Shown: positions 46,301-58,745, counted from the stretch's first letter. The stretch: DNA of 64,000 bases from Dimorphilus gyrociliatus (GCA_904063045.1 CAJFCJ010000012.1:2413180-2477179), one strand, 5' to 3'. The notes: generated by a model not told the origin, from the sequence alone. Translations and numbers: made by a program.

Positions 46301-49300
46301 CATAATTTACAATCAGTTGCCGTGCATGGTTCACATTCTTTACTACCAGCATTATATGCAGTTCCAGCATTGCAACCAGTAGATTTACACTCCGCCTTGT
46401 TGGTTAGTACGCAATCATTGCAATTAGCAGCTGTGCAAGCTACGCAGTCGTTTCCATCGATAGCTTTTCCTTTATCGCAATCTGTGCAAGTTCCAAGAGT
46501 ACCGGTAACACATAATTTACAATCAGTTCCCGTGCATGGTTCACATTCTTTACTACCAGCATTATATGCAGTTCCAGCATTGCAACCAGTAGATTTACAC
46601 TCCGCCTTGTTGGTTAGTACGCAATCATTGCAATCAGCAGCTGTGCAAGCTACGCAGTTGCCTCCATCAATAGCTTTTCCTTTATCGCAATCTGTGCAAA
46701 CTGCAAGATCAGCGGTAACACATAATTTACAATCAGTTCCCGTGCATGGTTCACAGATTTCAGTACCAGCATTAAATGCAGTTCCAGCATTACAACCAGA
46801 AGATTTACACTTGTCCTTGTCACCTTCTTTGCAATCATTGCAATGAGCAGCTGCACAAGCTACACAAGTGGAATCACTAGCGATAAACATAAACCCAGTT
46901 GAACAGCCGGTAGTTTTGCACTTGGTCTTATCAGTTGGTTCACACTCATCACAATTTTGTACGGTGCATGGTTCACAAGTACCCGAATCTGTTGGTGTAT
47001 ATTTAGGAGCACATACACTACATTGGTCGGGATCCTTTCCTTTATAAGTACAGCTTTTGCAAGGTGAAGGACAACTGATACATTTGTTTTTCCTACTATT
47101 CACCACATAGTCATCATTACATACACTACACGTTCCATCAGAATTACATTTGTTGCAATTATCTGGACATTTGTTACATTTGAGACCATCGCTTTGAACT
47201 CCGTATCCCGATTTACATTTCGTACATTTTCCAAGTCCCGATAGATCAGTCTTCAAACTGCATTCAATACAGTTGCTATCAATACCACTACATGCTAAAC
47301 ATTCAGAGTTATCTTTATTCAAGATATATTTGTCGTTGCATTTCAAGCAACCATTTGCCCAAATTCCATCTCCAGCTTCATTCGGAACACACTTGATACA
47401 ATTTGAAATAGTATCGGCACAAGCTTTACACGTTTGTAAATCGTGTTCCAAAGTTCTGCCACTCGAACATTTCTCTTCATAGCATTTTCCATTTCCATCA
47501 CATTTGTCACAATTTCCGGTACAAGCGGTACAACTATCACCATTTTTACCATATTTCTTCATGCAAACAATACATTTTGGACTGCCATCAACAATTTTAC
47601 AATGAGCACAACCTTCTCCGCAGGCTGTAAAACAATATATTTCAATTATAAGTTTTCCTTGTTTTTTCTCTTTATTTGCTTTACAAATTGAAAATATGAA
47701 GACAAAGAAGACTTACATGAACATTGTCCACTTTCATCAACAAATCCATAGTTAACTTTGCATTCAGAAGCATAGCATCGAGAGACGCCGCTGACATCTT
47801 TACACAGTTTGCAGTTTGATGGACATCCTTTAGTTGAAAAATAACAATAATGAGAATATGTCGAATAGAAGGCATTTGAAGCTTTTATATATTGACTAAT
47901 TAATTGTTATCGTTTCATATTCATCATTTTTTCGGAGATTTATTTGCATGAAAATTGAACTAACCTAAACAAGTTTTATCAGAATCTTTGATGACGTATT
48001 TAGCCTCGCAGTTCGTACATTCGGCTCTGTTGTTCTTCCATTGACACGAGTTACAGTTGGATGGACATGCTTGACATTTTCCGTCACTATCTTTTATATA
48101 CTTGGCTTTACACAACGTACACAATGTCGATTTACCAGATAGAACGCAAGTGAGACAGTTTAATGGGCATTGCGTGCATGGTGTTGAACCAAAAGAAAGT
48201 TGAAAATACGATTGGCATTCAGTGCATGTTGTTCCATCTGGATTGTTGGAATCTTCCGTACATTTATTACAGAATTCTTTGCAGGTCATACAAGTTTTGT
48301 CAGCAGATCTAACAGTATAACCGACGATACATTCCGAACATTTGGCAACTCCATTATCATTAATGCATTTAGCGCAATTGGAAGGGCAGGATAAACATGT
48401 TCCATCACTATTTTCTACATAACGATCTCTACATTTCGAGCAAAACGTCTTCTTTGTATCTGATTTGAAAGTACATTCGAGACAAGCCGAAGGACACGGA
48501 TCGCATTTCTTTATTTCGGTATTAAGAGCAGTTCCTTTATCGCAAGATGAACAAACGAGATTATCGTTGGAATCGGCACTACAAACAGCACAATTGGAAC
48601 TGCATGAAGAGCATGATTTATCAGACTTGAGACCGTATCTTTTGAAGCACTGTGAACAGACTGTAGCTGCACCACTGACTGAACAAGTTTGGCAGAAACT
48701 GGGACATTCTGAAAAATAAATGAATATGATAAAGAAATGGAAAAGAATGTAAGATTTAAAAAAGACTTACTGATGCATTTTTTGTCATCTGTCAAAGGTG
48801 CACTATAATCGTAGCAATCGTAGCAAACTGGTTTACCATGTTTAATATTACATAATTTGCATGAATTATCTTCGGAACAGGCTGCAAGTAATTAGACTAA
48901 AAATGAAATAGTTTGACAAGAGTAAAGCGATCTGAAAATCAAAATTCTGTTTGGCTATTGCATTCGTATTTTTAGCATTATTTTTTTGGAAATTGTAAGA
49001 CATTCGGGAAAAAGTAAGTATGTAAGAGTCAGGCGAAAAAATGTGAATAGAGCTGTTTTCAATTTGACTAGTTGAAGAAATAGGTTTAAAGGGAAAAAGC
49101 TTGTATAACAAGTTTGTTTTATTGAAAGAATGTTTCAAAACGAAGTATTACTATTTTCTTAATTTTCATGAATAATGACATCATAATCTCTTAAATTGGA
49201 AACATTGCTTGAACTTTTTTTATCTACATAAATGACTTTTGTCCATGACAAAAAAGACTATCTGTTTTTTTAAAATTAGTAATGCCATACTGATTAGGTA

Positions 49301-49737
49301 TGAAAAATTTCTTCCATATTCTTTCATGAAAGATATAGACATAAGAAGAGATTCGGAATAAAAGAGAAATGTTTACCGAAGCACGTTTGAGTATCGGGAT
49401 TGACAGCATAACCAATAAAACATTCAAGGCATTTTGTAGCATCACCAGAACCACTTAAACTGCATTTCATACAGTTTGCCGTACAGTCTGAAATGACGAT
49501 AGAGAATGAATGGAAATAGAATTAATGACAGAGAAACGAGGATAAAGATAATGAAAACATACCAATGCATTTCTTCTGATTACTGGATAAAACCTGATTG
49601 GAGGCGCACATTGAACACCTTAATCCTCTATTGCTGCAACTTTCACAATTCGCTATGTCTTTACAGGCAGATGTGGTAGCGGATTGCAAGTGTTTAGCAG
49701 TAAGCCAAATTGTTATTAAAAACAGATAAAGTTTCAT
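43390..49737 (-). CDS. Giant CxxC-rich furin-like-repeat surface protein with C-terminal Ly6 domain, array copy B
   Basis: Same ten-exon plan as copy A: 49563-49737, 49377-49487, 48771-48881, 47965-48708, 47717-47827, 44793-47624, 44619-44729, 44125-44550, 43818-44051, 43390-43748; 1,737 aa. The signal peptide is MKLYLFLITIWLTAKHLQSA. Seven of the ten exons have the same length as in A, and the central exon is 27 nt shorter. The ends of the central exon are almost identical to A, but its middle carries 210-nt repeats of a different sequence. The final exon again has CCVGDKCN and a hydrophobic GPI-type tail. Exon 4-5 intron is about 97% identical to A, while parts of exon 8 and introns 8 and 9 look like copy D, so the gene is a mosaic. 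The open frame is intact throughout. Function is unknown. Confidence 0.88.
46232..46861 (-). repeat. Tandem 210-nt (70-aa) repeats in central exon of copy B
   Basis: Three units starting at 46232, 46442 and 46652, exactly 210 nt apart, nearly identical to each other. Each encodes CxxC-rich modules with cores DCKLCVTGTLGTCTDCDKGK and KSTGCNAGTAYNAGS. They occupy the same place as the 219-nt repeats of copy A, but the two repeat types are clearly different sequences. Confidence 0.92.
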
Positions 49738-50823
49738 ATTGAACTTTATTGAACTTTTACAATTGAAAAAGTGTTTATTACAACGGGAAACTTTTAAAGC
49801 TATTTTGTCTCCTCCTTTATGTCGCTTGAGGAATCTATAGCGAATGAATGGTGATGTCTGAAGCTTATATAAGAATTTTTATCAATCTGAAACGAAAAGG
49901 CTAAATGAAAAAATTAAAGTAAAAGTGTAAATATTGAAAATATAAACAGTAATGCGAAACAATGAATTATTAATTCCATTTTGATAGTTTGAAAGAAATG
50001 AATGATTTTGTTGTTGATTTGAAGAATACAATAAATTGCCAATTTCTTAAGAACCTTTTATTAAAGAGAAAGTTTTTGTTAAGTTTTATTTTAGTTACCT
50101 AACAACGCCATTGTTTTTCATAATAAATTTGTTGTTTGAAAGAAATTTCCTGGTTTTATGCAACAAATGCAACTTTCTTTTTCTATCTGATTTAAAATCG
50201 TTTCCTTAGAGATTATCTACATATGTTCAAGTCTAATGAACATTTTTGCGAGTGATGTCTATTGCTATGTCTATTGATTGTTTTTTGTGATTTGTAATGC
50301 TATGCTTGTTTCGATAATTCTCAACATAAGGTGAAAGAATATTTTACAAACACTGATGGTATATTAATCGCTGTGGACATTACAAAAGCAGAAAATTAAA
50401 TGCTTCTTCTTTGATTTATTATGTAATCGTAGAAATATATAAATTAGGAATAAATCTTTCTTCAACACTCTAGTTATTCGTTTAAAAGGCGACAACTACC
50501 TATCATAGATAAAGTTTCGGTGCTGCTAAAAGTATCATAAAATTAGAGCAATAGCTTTTTATATCATCAAATAACAATGAAAATCACAATTGTTCAGCGA
50601 TCTTCCCTTCTATTACTTTTATTGTGTCTTCAGCAACAAATGTTACATCTTCAGATCCTGTATTTCTTACAATTGGTTTTAATGTCATTTAAATATGAGA
50701 GGTGGATAGAGAAGTATTACGAGCACATTAAAAGACTCAAAATTACCGAACACAACATAACTTAAAAACCTTCAAAAATATAAGTAGACTTATTTTCGTT
50801 ATCTGAATAGTTCATCGAAGATC
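49738..50823. other. Copy B upstream flank and 3' flank of decayed copy
   Basis: 49738-49870 is the promoter region of B. 49970-50220 is similar to the upstream flanks at 58830-59110 (copy C) and 60590-60800 (decayed copy 2), sharing TTTGTTGTTG..TT, AATTGCCAATTTCT and GAAATTTCC(A/T)GG blocks. 50480-50820 is 3'-flank material of the decayed copy, holding a plus-strand ORF at 50577-50765 (62 aa) that is discussed in the findings. No supported gene. Confidence 0.5.
49864..49873 (-). promoter_or_regulatory. Probable TATA box of copy B
   Basis: CTTATATAAG, about 127-136 bp upstream of the ATG at 49737. Between it and the ATG lies a block (AGGAATCTATAGCGAATGAATG on the plus strand and GGGAAACTTT nearer the start) that is conserved in copy C and in the decayed copy at 52.0-52.1 kb. 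Confidence 0.6.
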
Positions 50824-52107
50824 TTAGGCCATCATATTAGCAAAGACAGCCACTAGAAGTAGCGAAATGTTAATAAAAATTGCTGCAGCTAACGCATCGC
50901 CTTCGTTGAAGAAAATGTTACATTTATATCCAACGCAGCATCTTGCGCACATCGTTGTACCGTCAGGTATTTTCTTGCACTGTTCCTCTATTGTTGAACT
51001 ATCACAGGTTAGATAGAACTGAAGTTAGACATAATACGATTGGCAATCAATTCATGTTGTTCCATCTTGATTGTTGGAATCTTCGTACATTTATTACAGA
51101 ATTCTTTGCAGGCCATACAAGTTTTGTCAGCAGATCTAATAGTATAACCATCAACACATTCTGAGCATTTGGCAACTCTATTATCATTAGTGCTTGTAGC
51201 GCAATTGGAAGGGCAGGATAAACATGTTCCATAAGTATTTTCTACATAACGATCGCTACATTTCGAACAAAAAATAAAGAAAGTGTTTGTATTATTATAA
51301 ATTGTGTTTGTTGTTGTCAGCTGTCAAAGGAGCGCTATAATCGTAGCAATCGTGGCAAACTGGTTTTCAATGTTTAATTTTACAGAATTTGCATGAATTA
51401 TCTTCGAAACAGGCTGTAAATAATTGGAGTAAAAATGGAATTCTATGGCAAGAGTAAAGCGATCTAAAAAATCCAAATTTTCTTTGTGTATTGCGCTCGT
51501 GTTTTTACTGTAATTTTTGCGGGAAATTATGAGAAATTCCGGGAAAACTTGAAGGTGAAGTTAGATGTATAGAAAAAAATGTAATAATGAGTTTAAAGGG
51601 AAAAAAACTTGTACGATATGATGATCATCGGAAGAATGTTTCAAAATAAAGTATTATTAATATATCGTGCAATTTTTTGAATACTAAAGTTATATTCTCA
51701 TAAATTGAAAAAATAGCTGAAATTTCATTTATCTGCATAAATGACTTTTTCCATGGAAAATAAAACTAGCAGTCCTTTAAACTTAAAGTAGTACAATACT
51801 TATTTGGTATGACTAATTTCTTTGATATTCTTTCATGAAGCATATGCAGATTAAACAGAAAAAAGCCTTAAGAAAAATAGATAAACATTTACCAAAGCAG
51901 GTTTTAGAGTCGGAATCTACAGCATAACCAACAGACTGCATTGTATACAATTTGCGGTACAATCTAAAATTAAGAGAAACAATGAATGGAAAATAGAAAT
52001 AATGGTAAAGAAATGCAATTGAAAAAGAGTTTATGGCAACGGGAAACTTTTACAGCTACTTTATCTCTTCCCTTACGTCGCTTGAGGAATCTATAGCGAA
52101 TGAATGT
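50824..52107 (-). pseudogene. Decayed array copy (pseudogene 1)
   Basis: Remnants in the correct order on the minus strand: promoter-like block 52015-52107 (as in copy B), exon 2-like 51897-51965, exon 3-like 51304-51412, part of exon 4 at about 51040-51270, and the end of the Ly6 exon at 50824-51010 (CCVGYKCNIFF..., with hydrophobic tail and stop). Exon 1 and exons 5-9, including the giant central exon, are missing. The exon 4 piece has a one-base deletion near 51082 (CTTCGTAC against CTTCCGTAC in copy A) and joins directly to Ly6 sequence, marking a large deletion. No product is expected. Confidence 0.8.
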
Positions 52108-52553
52108 AGCAAATTCAACTTTCTCTTTCTATTTGATTTATAATCGTTTCCTCACAGATTATTTACGGATGTTCAGAAAATTGAATGCTTATCATTTGAC
52201 TTATTACATATTGGCAGAAATTTGTAAATTGGGATTAATTGTTACCTCAACACTTTAGTTGTTTGTTTAAAAGGCAACAACTGCAATAGATAGAGTATGT
52301 GTACAGTTAAAATTATCTTAAACTTAAGGCAATAGTTTACCTTACATCATCAAATAACAACGAACATCTAGAAGTTTTCACTTATATTTCTTTCTATTAC
52401 CTACATTTAGTTTTCAGAATAAAATGTTCGATATTCAGATCCTGCTTTTCTTAAATTACGAGAACATTAAAATACATAAATTACATAACTTTAAAATCAT
52501 CACAAAATTTAAATTAACATTCTTTTCATGATCTGAATAGTTTGTTGACATTA
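52108..52553. other. Flank between pseudogene 1 and copy C
   Basis: 3' flank of copy C with homology to the 3' flanks of copy A and pseudogene 1 (ACATCATCAAATAACAA, TCTTCAG-like and TTAAAATACATAAATTACATAAC blocks). No gene. Confidence 0.45.
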
Positions 52554-55500
52554 TTAGACTTTCATAGCAGTAAAAATAGCTGCTAGAATTAGCGTAATGT
52601 TCATAAATATACCCTCAGCTCCGGCATCGCCATTGTTAAAGAATATATTACATTTATCTCCTACGCAGCATTTTTCACATGCTTTTGTACCATCAGATGC
52701 TTTCTTGCAATGTTCCTCCACTGTTGAACTACTACATGTCACATTTCTACATTCTCTTGTAAATGTTGTTACGCCTCCCTTTTCTAATCTAGAAACCCAA
52801 CAGGCGCCACCATTGCCACATTCTTTTAATTTGATTGTATCAGTTTCATTGACAAAGTTGGATTGTTCCTTTCCGCAGTTTGCTTCACTTCCAGAACAAG
52901 TAAGACATTTCACTGTTCAGAGGAAAAATGAGTTATATATGTAATGAAAAGAGTAATAATGTATGTATACTTACTTGCGCATTCTCTATCATTCTTGTAA
53001 AGATGATACTCACTTGAACATTTATCACATTTGAAGCCGTGAACACAAACTCCACAATTCGTTACTTGATTGGAACTACACGAAATACATTCAGTTTTAT
53101 AATCAGATAAAGTGTAGCCTAGTTGACATTTGAAGCAACTTGCTTTTCCAGTACTATCAACTTGTGGAGAACACTCCATGCAATTAGCAAAAGCAGATAT
53201 TGAACAATCTAATTAAGCAATACATATTGTAGGTCATTTAACAAGTTGATGATATTTTAAGATAGTAAATATATAATCACCTTCGCAGGCTCCTGATCTA
53301 ATTGAAAATCCCGTTCTACATTTGGTACAGACTGAATTATAGAATGAAGTAGCAGAGCAAACATCGCAATTAGGGGGACAAAAAGTGCACTCCTTAAAAG
53401 AATCTCCGAACAAAGCATAGTACTGTCTGCATTTCGTACAAGTTATTGAACCTTTCTCAATTGCACAGTTCGGACAATTCCTCGGACATTCGCTACATTG
53501 TTCTGTACTTTTCCTAAATCCTTGCATACAAGTTGAACATACAAGAACTCCTTTATCGTCTAAATCTTCACAAACTGAGCAGTGATTTGGACAAGCATAA
53601 CATTTTCTATCGAATGTCTTTCTGCCAAATTTATAATCACAACTGTTGACGTCGCAACCAATGACGCCATTTTGAATCGAACATTTTTTACAGTGATTTG
53701 GACATGCTGAAATGTTTTGAATTAAATTAAATTGAATTGTACAGGAAAATTCCTTTCGTAGAAATTACCTCTGCAGTTTCCAACATCCAAATTCAGAATA
53801 AACCTTGGTTTACATTCAGAACAAAGTGTACCAGTTTTAGCATCATTCAATTGACAAGTTAGACAATTTTCATCACAAGCTGTGGGAATAGTTTTTTTCA
53901 CATATGCAAAAAAAGATTATAACATCAGTAACTTACGTAGACATTTTCCACCATCAGTTGATGAAGCGTAATTAGTAATACATGTTGCGCATGTTGTTAC
54001 TCCTTTCGAATCAATGTGACAAGATGCACAGGGACGATTACAGGACACACATTTATTTCCAGATGTAAACAGTTTATGTGTGCTTTTACATTGCCTACAT
54101 TTCGTTTCTTTTGCAACATCATCCCAATCGCATTTTACGCAATTACTCGGACAAGATACACAATTCCTACTAATGTCGAAAGTGAAACCAGAAGAACATT
54201 TAGAACATCCTTGACTTCCGTCATTTTTCAAATAACATCTCATACAAGAATCATCGCATTTTACACAAGTTCCATCGTCAGATTTAGTGATATATCCATC
54301 AATACAACCAGTTGGAAGACAATACGTTTGTCCATTTTTGAAATAACAATTATTACAGTTTGTAGGACAAGCATTACAATCGTAATCTGTCATGTCAAGA
54401 GCATATCCTGATGTGCATTCTACACATTTCTTTACTGCTAAATTGTCTTGAATACATTTATCGCAATTACCTGGGCATTGTGTACATTCGTAACTGCTGT
54501 CGGTTAAACCATAACTACTGGCGCAATGAAATTGTAAGCATAGAGTTTCTGTATCACTTTTAGCTCGGCATTTTCCACAATTATCAGGACATTTCAAGCA
54601 AGTCTTTTTCGTGATCGGTTCTAAAACATGGGTGTTTTCATTACATTTTGTGCATTTGTCAACAATATTTCCTTCTTTAATGTTACAAGATAAACAATCA
54701 TTTCCGCAAGAAATGCATGACGTTTTGTCAAGACTTGGAGAGAATCCAGACTTGCAACCTTGACACTCGTTTGGTGTATTGTCGACTTTTAGTGAACAAG
54801 TTAAGCAGTGAGCCATACATGGAACGCATGATGTTTTCGCACTGTGAACCGAATATCCACTCTCACATTTAGAACACTCCTTTACTTTTGATACTCCTCC
54901 TCGATCAACAAAGGAACAAGTTTCACAATTTGCGGGACAATATACACAACTCTTTTTATCTTCGGCAAAAATTTTACCATATGTACATGACATACATTCG
55001 ACAAGATTTGCACCAGTATGTTTGCAAGTTGGACATGAAGAAGGACATGTTCTACATTGCTTAGCAGCTGTATCGAAATTAGCGTTCGATGCACAACCAG
55101 AACATTCCGTGGTGAAGGTTTTGTCAACGGAACAAGTTTTACAATTATCTGTACATTTTGTGCATTCTGTTTTATCATAAGATATTAAATATCCGTCGGC
55201 ACATATATCACATTTGGAGCTATCTGACGAACAAGCGGCGCAGTTGGCTACTTGGCAGGTTTGACAAGTAGTTTTTGTAGTGTCAGGGAATTTATTAGGA
55301 TCTATACACTCTTCACACAGGCCTTTATTGACATCACACTTTTTGCAACCTGCAACACTACATTGTTCACAAGTTCTAGTGGGCCAAATGAATCTGTATC
55401 CAAGAGCACAGCCGGTTGATTTACATGCTGCCTTGTCATATGTTTCGCAATCGTCGCAATAAGTAGCTGTACAAGCTTCACAGTTGACTCCATCAATAGC

Positions 55501-58500
55501 TTTTCCTTTGGGGCATTCTGTGCATTGATGTGGTGTAACATAAAGACACTTTTTACAATTACTAGCTACCGAACACTGTATACAGATTTTATCAGGTTTG
55601 AATGAATATCCGTCTGCACAACCAGTTGGTTTGCATGCATGCTTGTTATATTCTTCGCAATCGTCGCAATTGCCTGTACAAGTTACGCATACATTTCCTG
55701 CTCCAGCGTCAATAGCTCTTCCTTTATCACAAGATGTGCATTCATTTGGCGAATCAGCATAACATTTTTTACAACTACTAGCAGCAGTACATCTCACACA
55801 GGTTTTATCAGAAGATTTAAATGAATATCCACTAGGACAACCAGTTGGTTTGCATGCATTCTTGTTATATTCTTCGCAATCTTCGCAATTGCCTGTACAA
55901 GTTACGCATACATTTCCTGCTCCGAAGTCAATGGCTCTCCCTCTATGGCAAGATGTGCATACAGCTGGTGTAGCTTTATCACAGGTTGCACAGTTACTGG
56001 CAGGTATACATTGATAACAAGTTTCATCAAAGAAGCTGAATAAAAATCCGAAAGCACAGCCGGCTGCAGTACATTTAGTTATGTCTATTGGGTTACAAAC
56101 ATCACAATTTTGTGCGTTGCAGGGTACACAAGTACAAAATTCTGTTAGTGTATATGTAGCTGCACACACACTACATTGATTAGGATCTTTTTCATTATAG
56201 AAACACTTTGTGCAAGGAGAAGGACAGCTTACACATTTGTTTTTCCTAGTATTTATCACGTAGTTTTCATTGCAGACACGACACGTTCCATCAGAATTAC
56301 ATTTGTCGCAATTATCAGGACACTTGTTACATCTAAGACCATCGCTTTGAACTCCGTATCCCGTATTGCATTTCGTACAGTGGCCAAGTCCCGATAGATC
56401 AGTCTTTAAACTGCATTCAATACAGTTGCTATCAATACCACTACATGCTAAACATTCAGAGTTATCTTTATTCAAGATATATTTGTCACGGCATTTCAAG
56501 CAACCATTTGTCCAAATTCCATCTCCAGCTTCATTAGGAACGCATTTAATACAATTCGAAATAGTATCGGCACAAGCTTGACACGTTTGTAAATCGTGTA
56601 GCAAAGTTCTGCCACTCGAACATTTCTCTTCATAGCATTTTCCATTTCCATCACATTTGTCACAATTTCCGGTACAAGCGGTACAACTATCACCATTTTT
56701 ACCATATTTATTCATGCAGACGATACATTTTGGACTGCCATCAACAATTTTACAATGAGCACAACCTTCTCCGCAGGCTGTAAAACAATATATTTCAATT
56801 AGGGTTTTCCTTGTTTTTTCTCTTTATTTGCTTTACAAATTGAAAATATGAAGACAAAGAAGACTTACATGAACATTGTCCACTTTCATCAACAAATCCA
56901 TAGTTAACTTCACATTCGGAAGCATAACATCGAGAGACGCCATTAACATCTTTACATAATTTGCAGTTTAACGGACAAACTATAATTGAGAAAGGCAAAC
57001 AATGAGAATATGTAAGATTAAATGAGATTTACAAGTGATGTCTACAAAATTATCAATCACTTATCTGTATTACCTAAACAAGTTTTATCAAAATCTTTGA
57101 TGACGTATTTGGCTTCGCAGTTCGTACATTCGGCTCTGTTGTTCTTCCATTCACAAGAGTTACAGTTGGATGGACATGCTTGGCATTTTCCGTCACTATT
57201 TTTTATATACCTGTCTTTACACAACGTACACAACGTCGATTTACCAGATAGAATGCAAGTAAGACAGTTGGATGGACACTGTGTGCATGGTGTAGAGCCA
57301 AAAGAAAGTTGATAATAGGATTGGCATTCAGTGCAGGTTGTGTCGAGTTTATCATAGTCCTCTATACATTTATTACAGGAACGGTGGCAAGATATACAAT
57401 TTTTGTCAGTAGATCTAATAGTATAACCAAGGTCACATTTCGAACATTTCGGAACTCCATTATCATTTGTGCATATGGCACAATTGGAAGGGCACGGTAG
57501 ACAGATTCCATCAGTATTTTTTACATAGCCGTCGCTACATTTCCAGCAAAACGTCTTCTTAGTATCTGACTTGAAAGTGCATTCAAGACAAGCGGAAGGA
57601 CACGAATCGCATTTCTTTGTTTCGATATTAAGAGCAGTTCCTTTATCGCAAGATGAACAAACTAGATTATTGTTAGAATCGGCACCACAAACAGCACAAT
57701 TGGAACTACATGAAGTGCAGGATTTATCAGACCTGAGACCGTATCTTTTGAAGCATTGTGAACAGACTGTATCTGAACCACTGACTGAACAAATTTGGCA
57801 GAAACTGGGACATTCTGGAGATGAAAAAATATTTTAAAATGAAGAAAATAAAGAAGGTGTTTGTATTAAAAAACCATACTCAAGCATTTGTTGTCAGCTG
57901 TCAAAGGAGCGCTATAATCTTAGCAATCGTGGCAAACTGGTTTACCTTGCTCAATTTTGCAGAGTTTGCATGAATAATCTTCGGAACAAGCTATAAAGAA
58001 TTAAAATGAATACGTAGTTTTAGTTTCTGATGAAATTATTTGATTTGCTTTTCATTTCAACTTTGGAATTAAATGCTTAACTTCTATCGACATAAATGAC
58101 TGTATGGCATAAGAAAATGGAACTCTCTGTTCTTTGAAATGAGTAATGCAAGAGCAAATATGCATGAAGAACTTCTTTGATAAAATACTAATATCATGAA
58201 AGATATTGATGTAGGAAGAGATTAAGAATAAAAGACAAAATTTTACCAAAGCATGTGTTACTGTCGGGATCTAGACCATAACCAGCAGAACATTCAAGGC
58301 ATTTTGTGGCATCACCAGATCCAGTCAAACTGCATTTCATACAGTTTGCGGTACAGTCTGAAATGAAGAAAAAGATTGAATGGAAAATAAAATTAATGAT
58401 AGAGAAATGAGGATAGAAATAATGAAAACATACCAATGCATTTTTTTTGATCAGTTGATAAAACTTGATTAGAGGCGCACTGCAAACACCTCAAGTCTTT

Positions 58501-58608
58501 ATCGCTACAAATTTGACAATTCGCAATATCTTCACAGCCAGATGTTGTTGCGAATTGCAGATTTGTAGCCTTTAGCCAAATTATTATTAAAAATATATAA
58601 AATTTCAT
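52554..58608 (-). CDS. Giant CxxC-rich furin-like-repeat surface protein with C-terminal Ly6 domain, array copy C; in-frame stop in exon 3
   Basis: Exons: 58434-58608, 58247-58357, 57880-57990, 57074-57814, 56869-56979, 53937-56777, 53769-53879, 53281-53706, 52975-53208, 52554-52912, matching A and B in size and phase. The signal peptide is MKFYIFLIIIWLKATNLQFA. Exon 3 has TAA (57922-57920) where A and B have a Tyr codon: CHDC-stop-DYSAPL instead of CYDCYDYSAPL. Exon 3 is 111 nt and phase 1-1, so skipping it gives an intact protein of about 1,700 aa; if it is always included the product ends after about 120 residues. All later exons are open with no other damage, which argues for skipping or a very recent mutation. 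The Ly6 exon ends NNGDAGAEG and a hydrophobic tail. Confidence 0.82.
55476..56122 (-). repeat. Tandem repeats in central exon of copy C
   Basis: Units begin near 55476, 55685 and 55904 (about 209, 219 and 219 nt). The second and third share the core ACGCATACATTTCCTGCTCC on the plus strand and encode CTGNCDDCEEYNKHACKPTGC-like modules. The repeat sequence is distinct from those of copies A and B although it has the same position and period class. Confidence 0.8.
57920..57922 (-). other. In-frame stop codon in exon 3 of copy C
   Basis: TAA on the minus strand at the position of a TAC codon in copies A (GTA at 37780s on the plus strand) and B (48811 region). The exon borders are conserved, so this is a point change (plus-strand ATCTTAGC against ATCGTAGC). 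Confidence 0.9.
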
Positions 58609-58737
58609 TTTGAACTTCCTTTAAGTTTTACAATTGAAAAAGTGTTTTTGGCAAGTGGAAACTTTCACAGCTACTTTTGTCTCTTCTTTTGCGTCGTTTC
58701 AGGAATCTATGTTAATGAATCGTGGCTTGCGCTAGGT

Positions 58738-58745
58738 TATATAGG
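58738..58745 (-). promoter_or_regulatory. Probable TATA box of copy C
   Basis: CTATATAA on the minus strand about 130-137 bp upstream of the ATG at 58608, at the same distance as in copy B, with the same AAACTTT and AGGAATCTAT blocks between box and start. Confidence 0.55.

Noticed and set aside
45635..46846. 403-residue plus-strand ORF opposite the central exon of copy B
   Set aside because: It is the antisense shadow of in-frame tandem repeats in the minus-strand gene; its own repeats have the same 210-nt period, it has no recognisable domain, and the minus frame carries all conserved cysteines.
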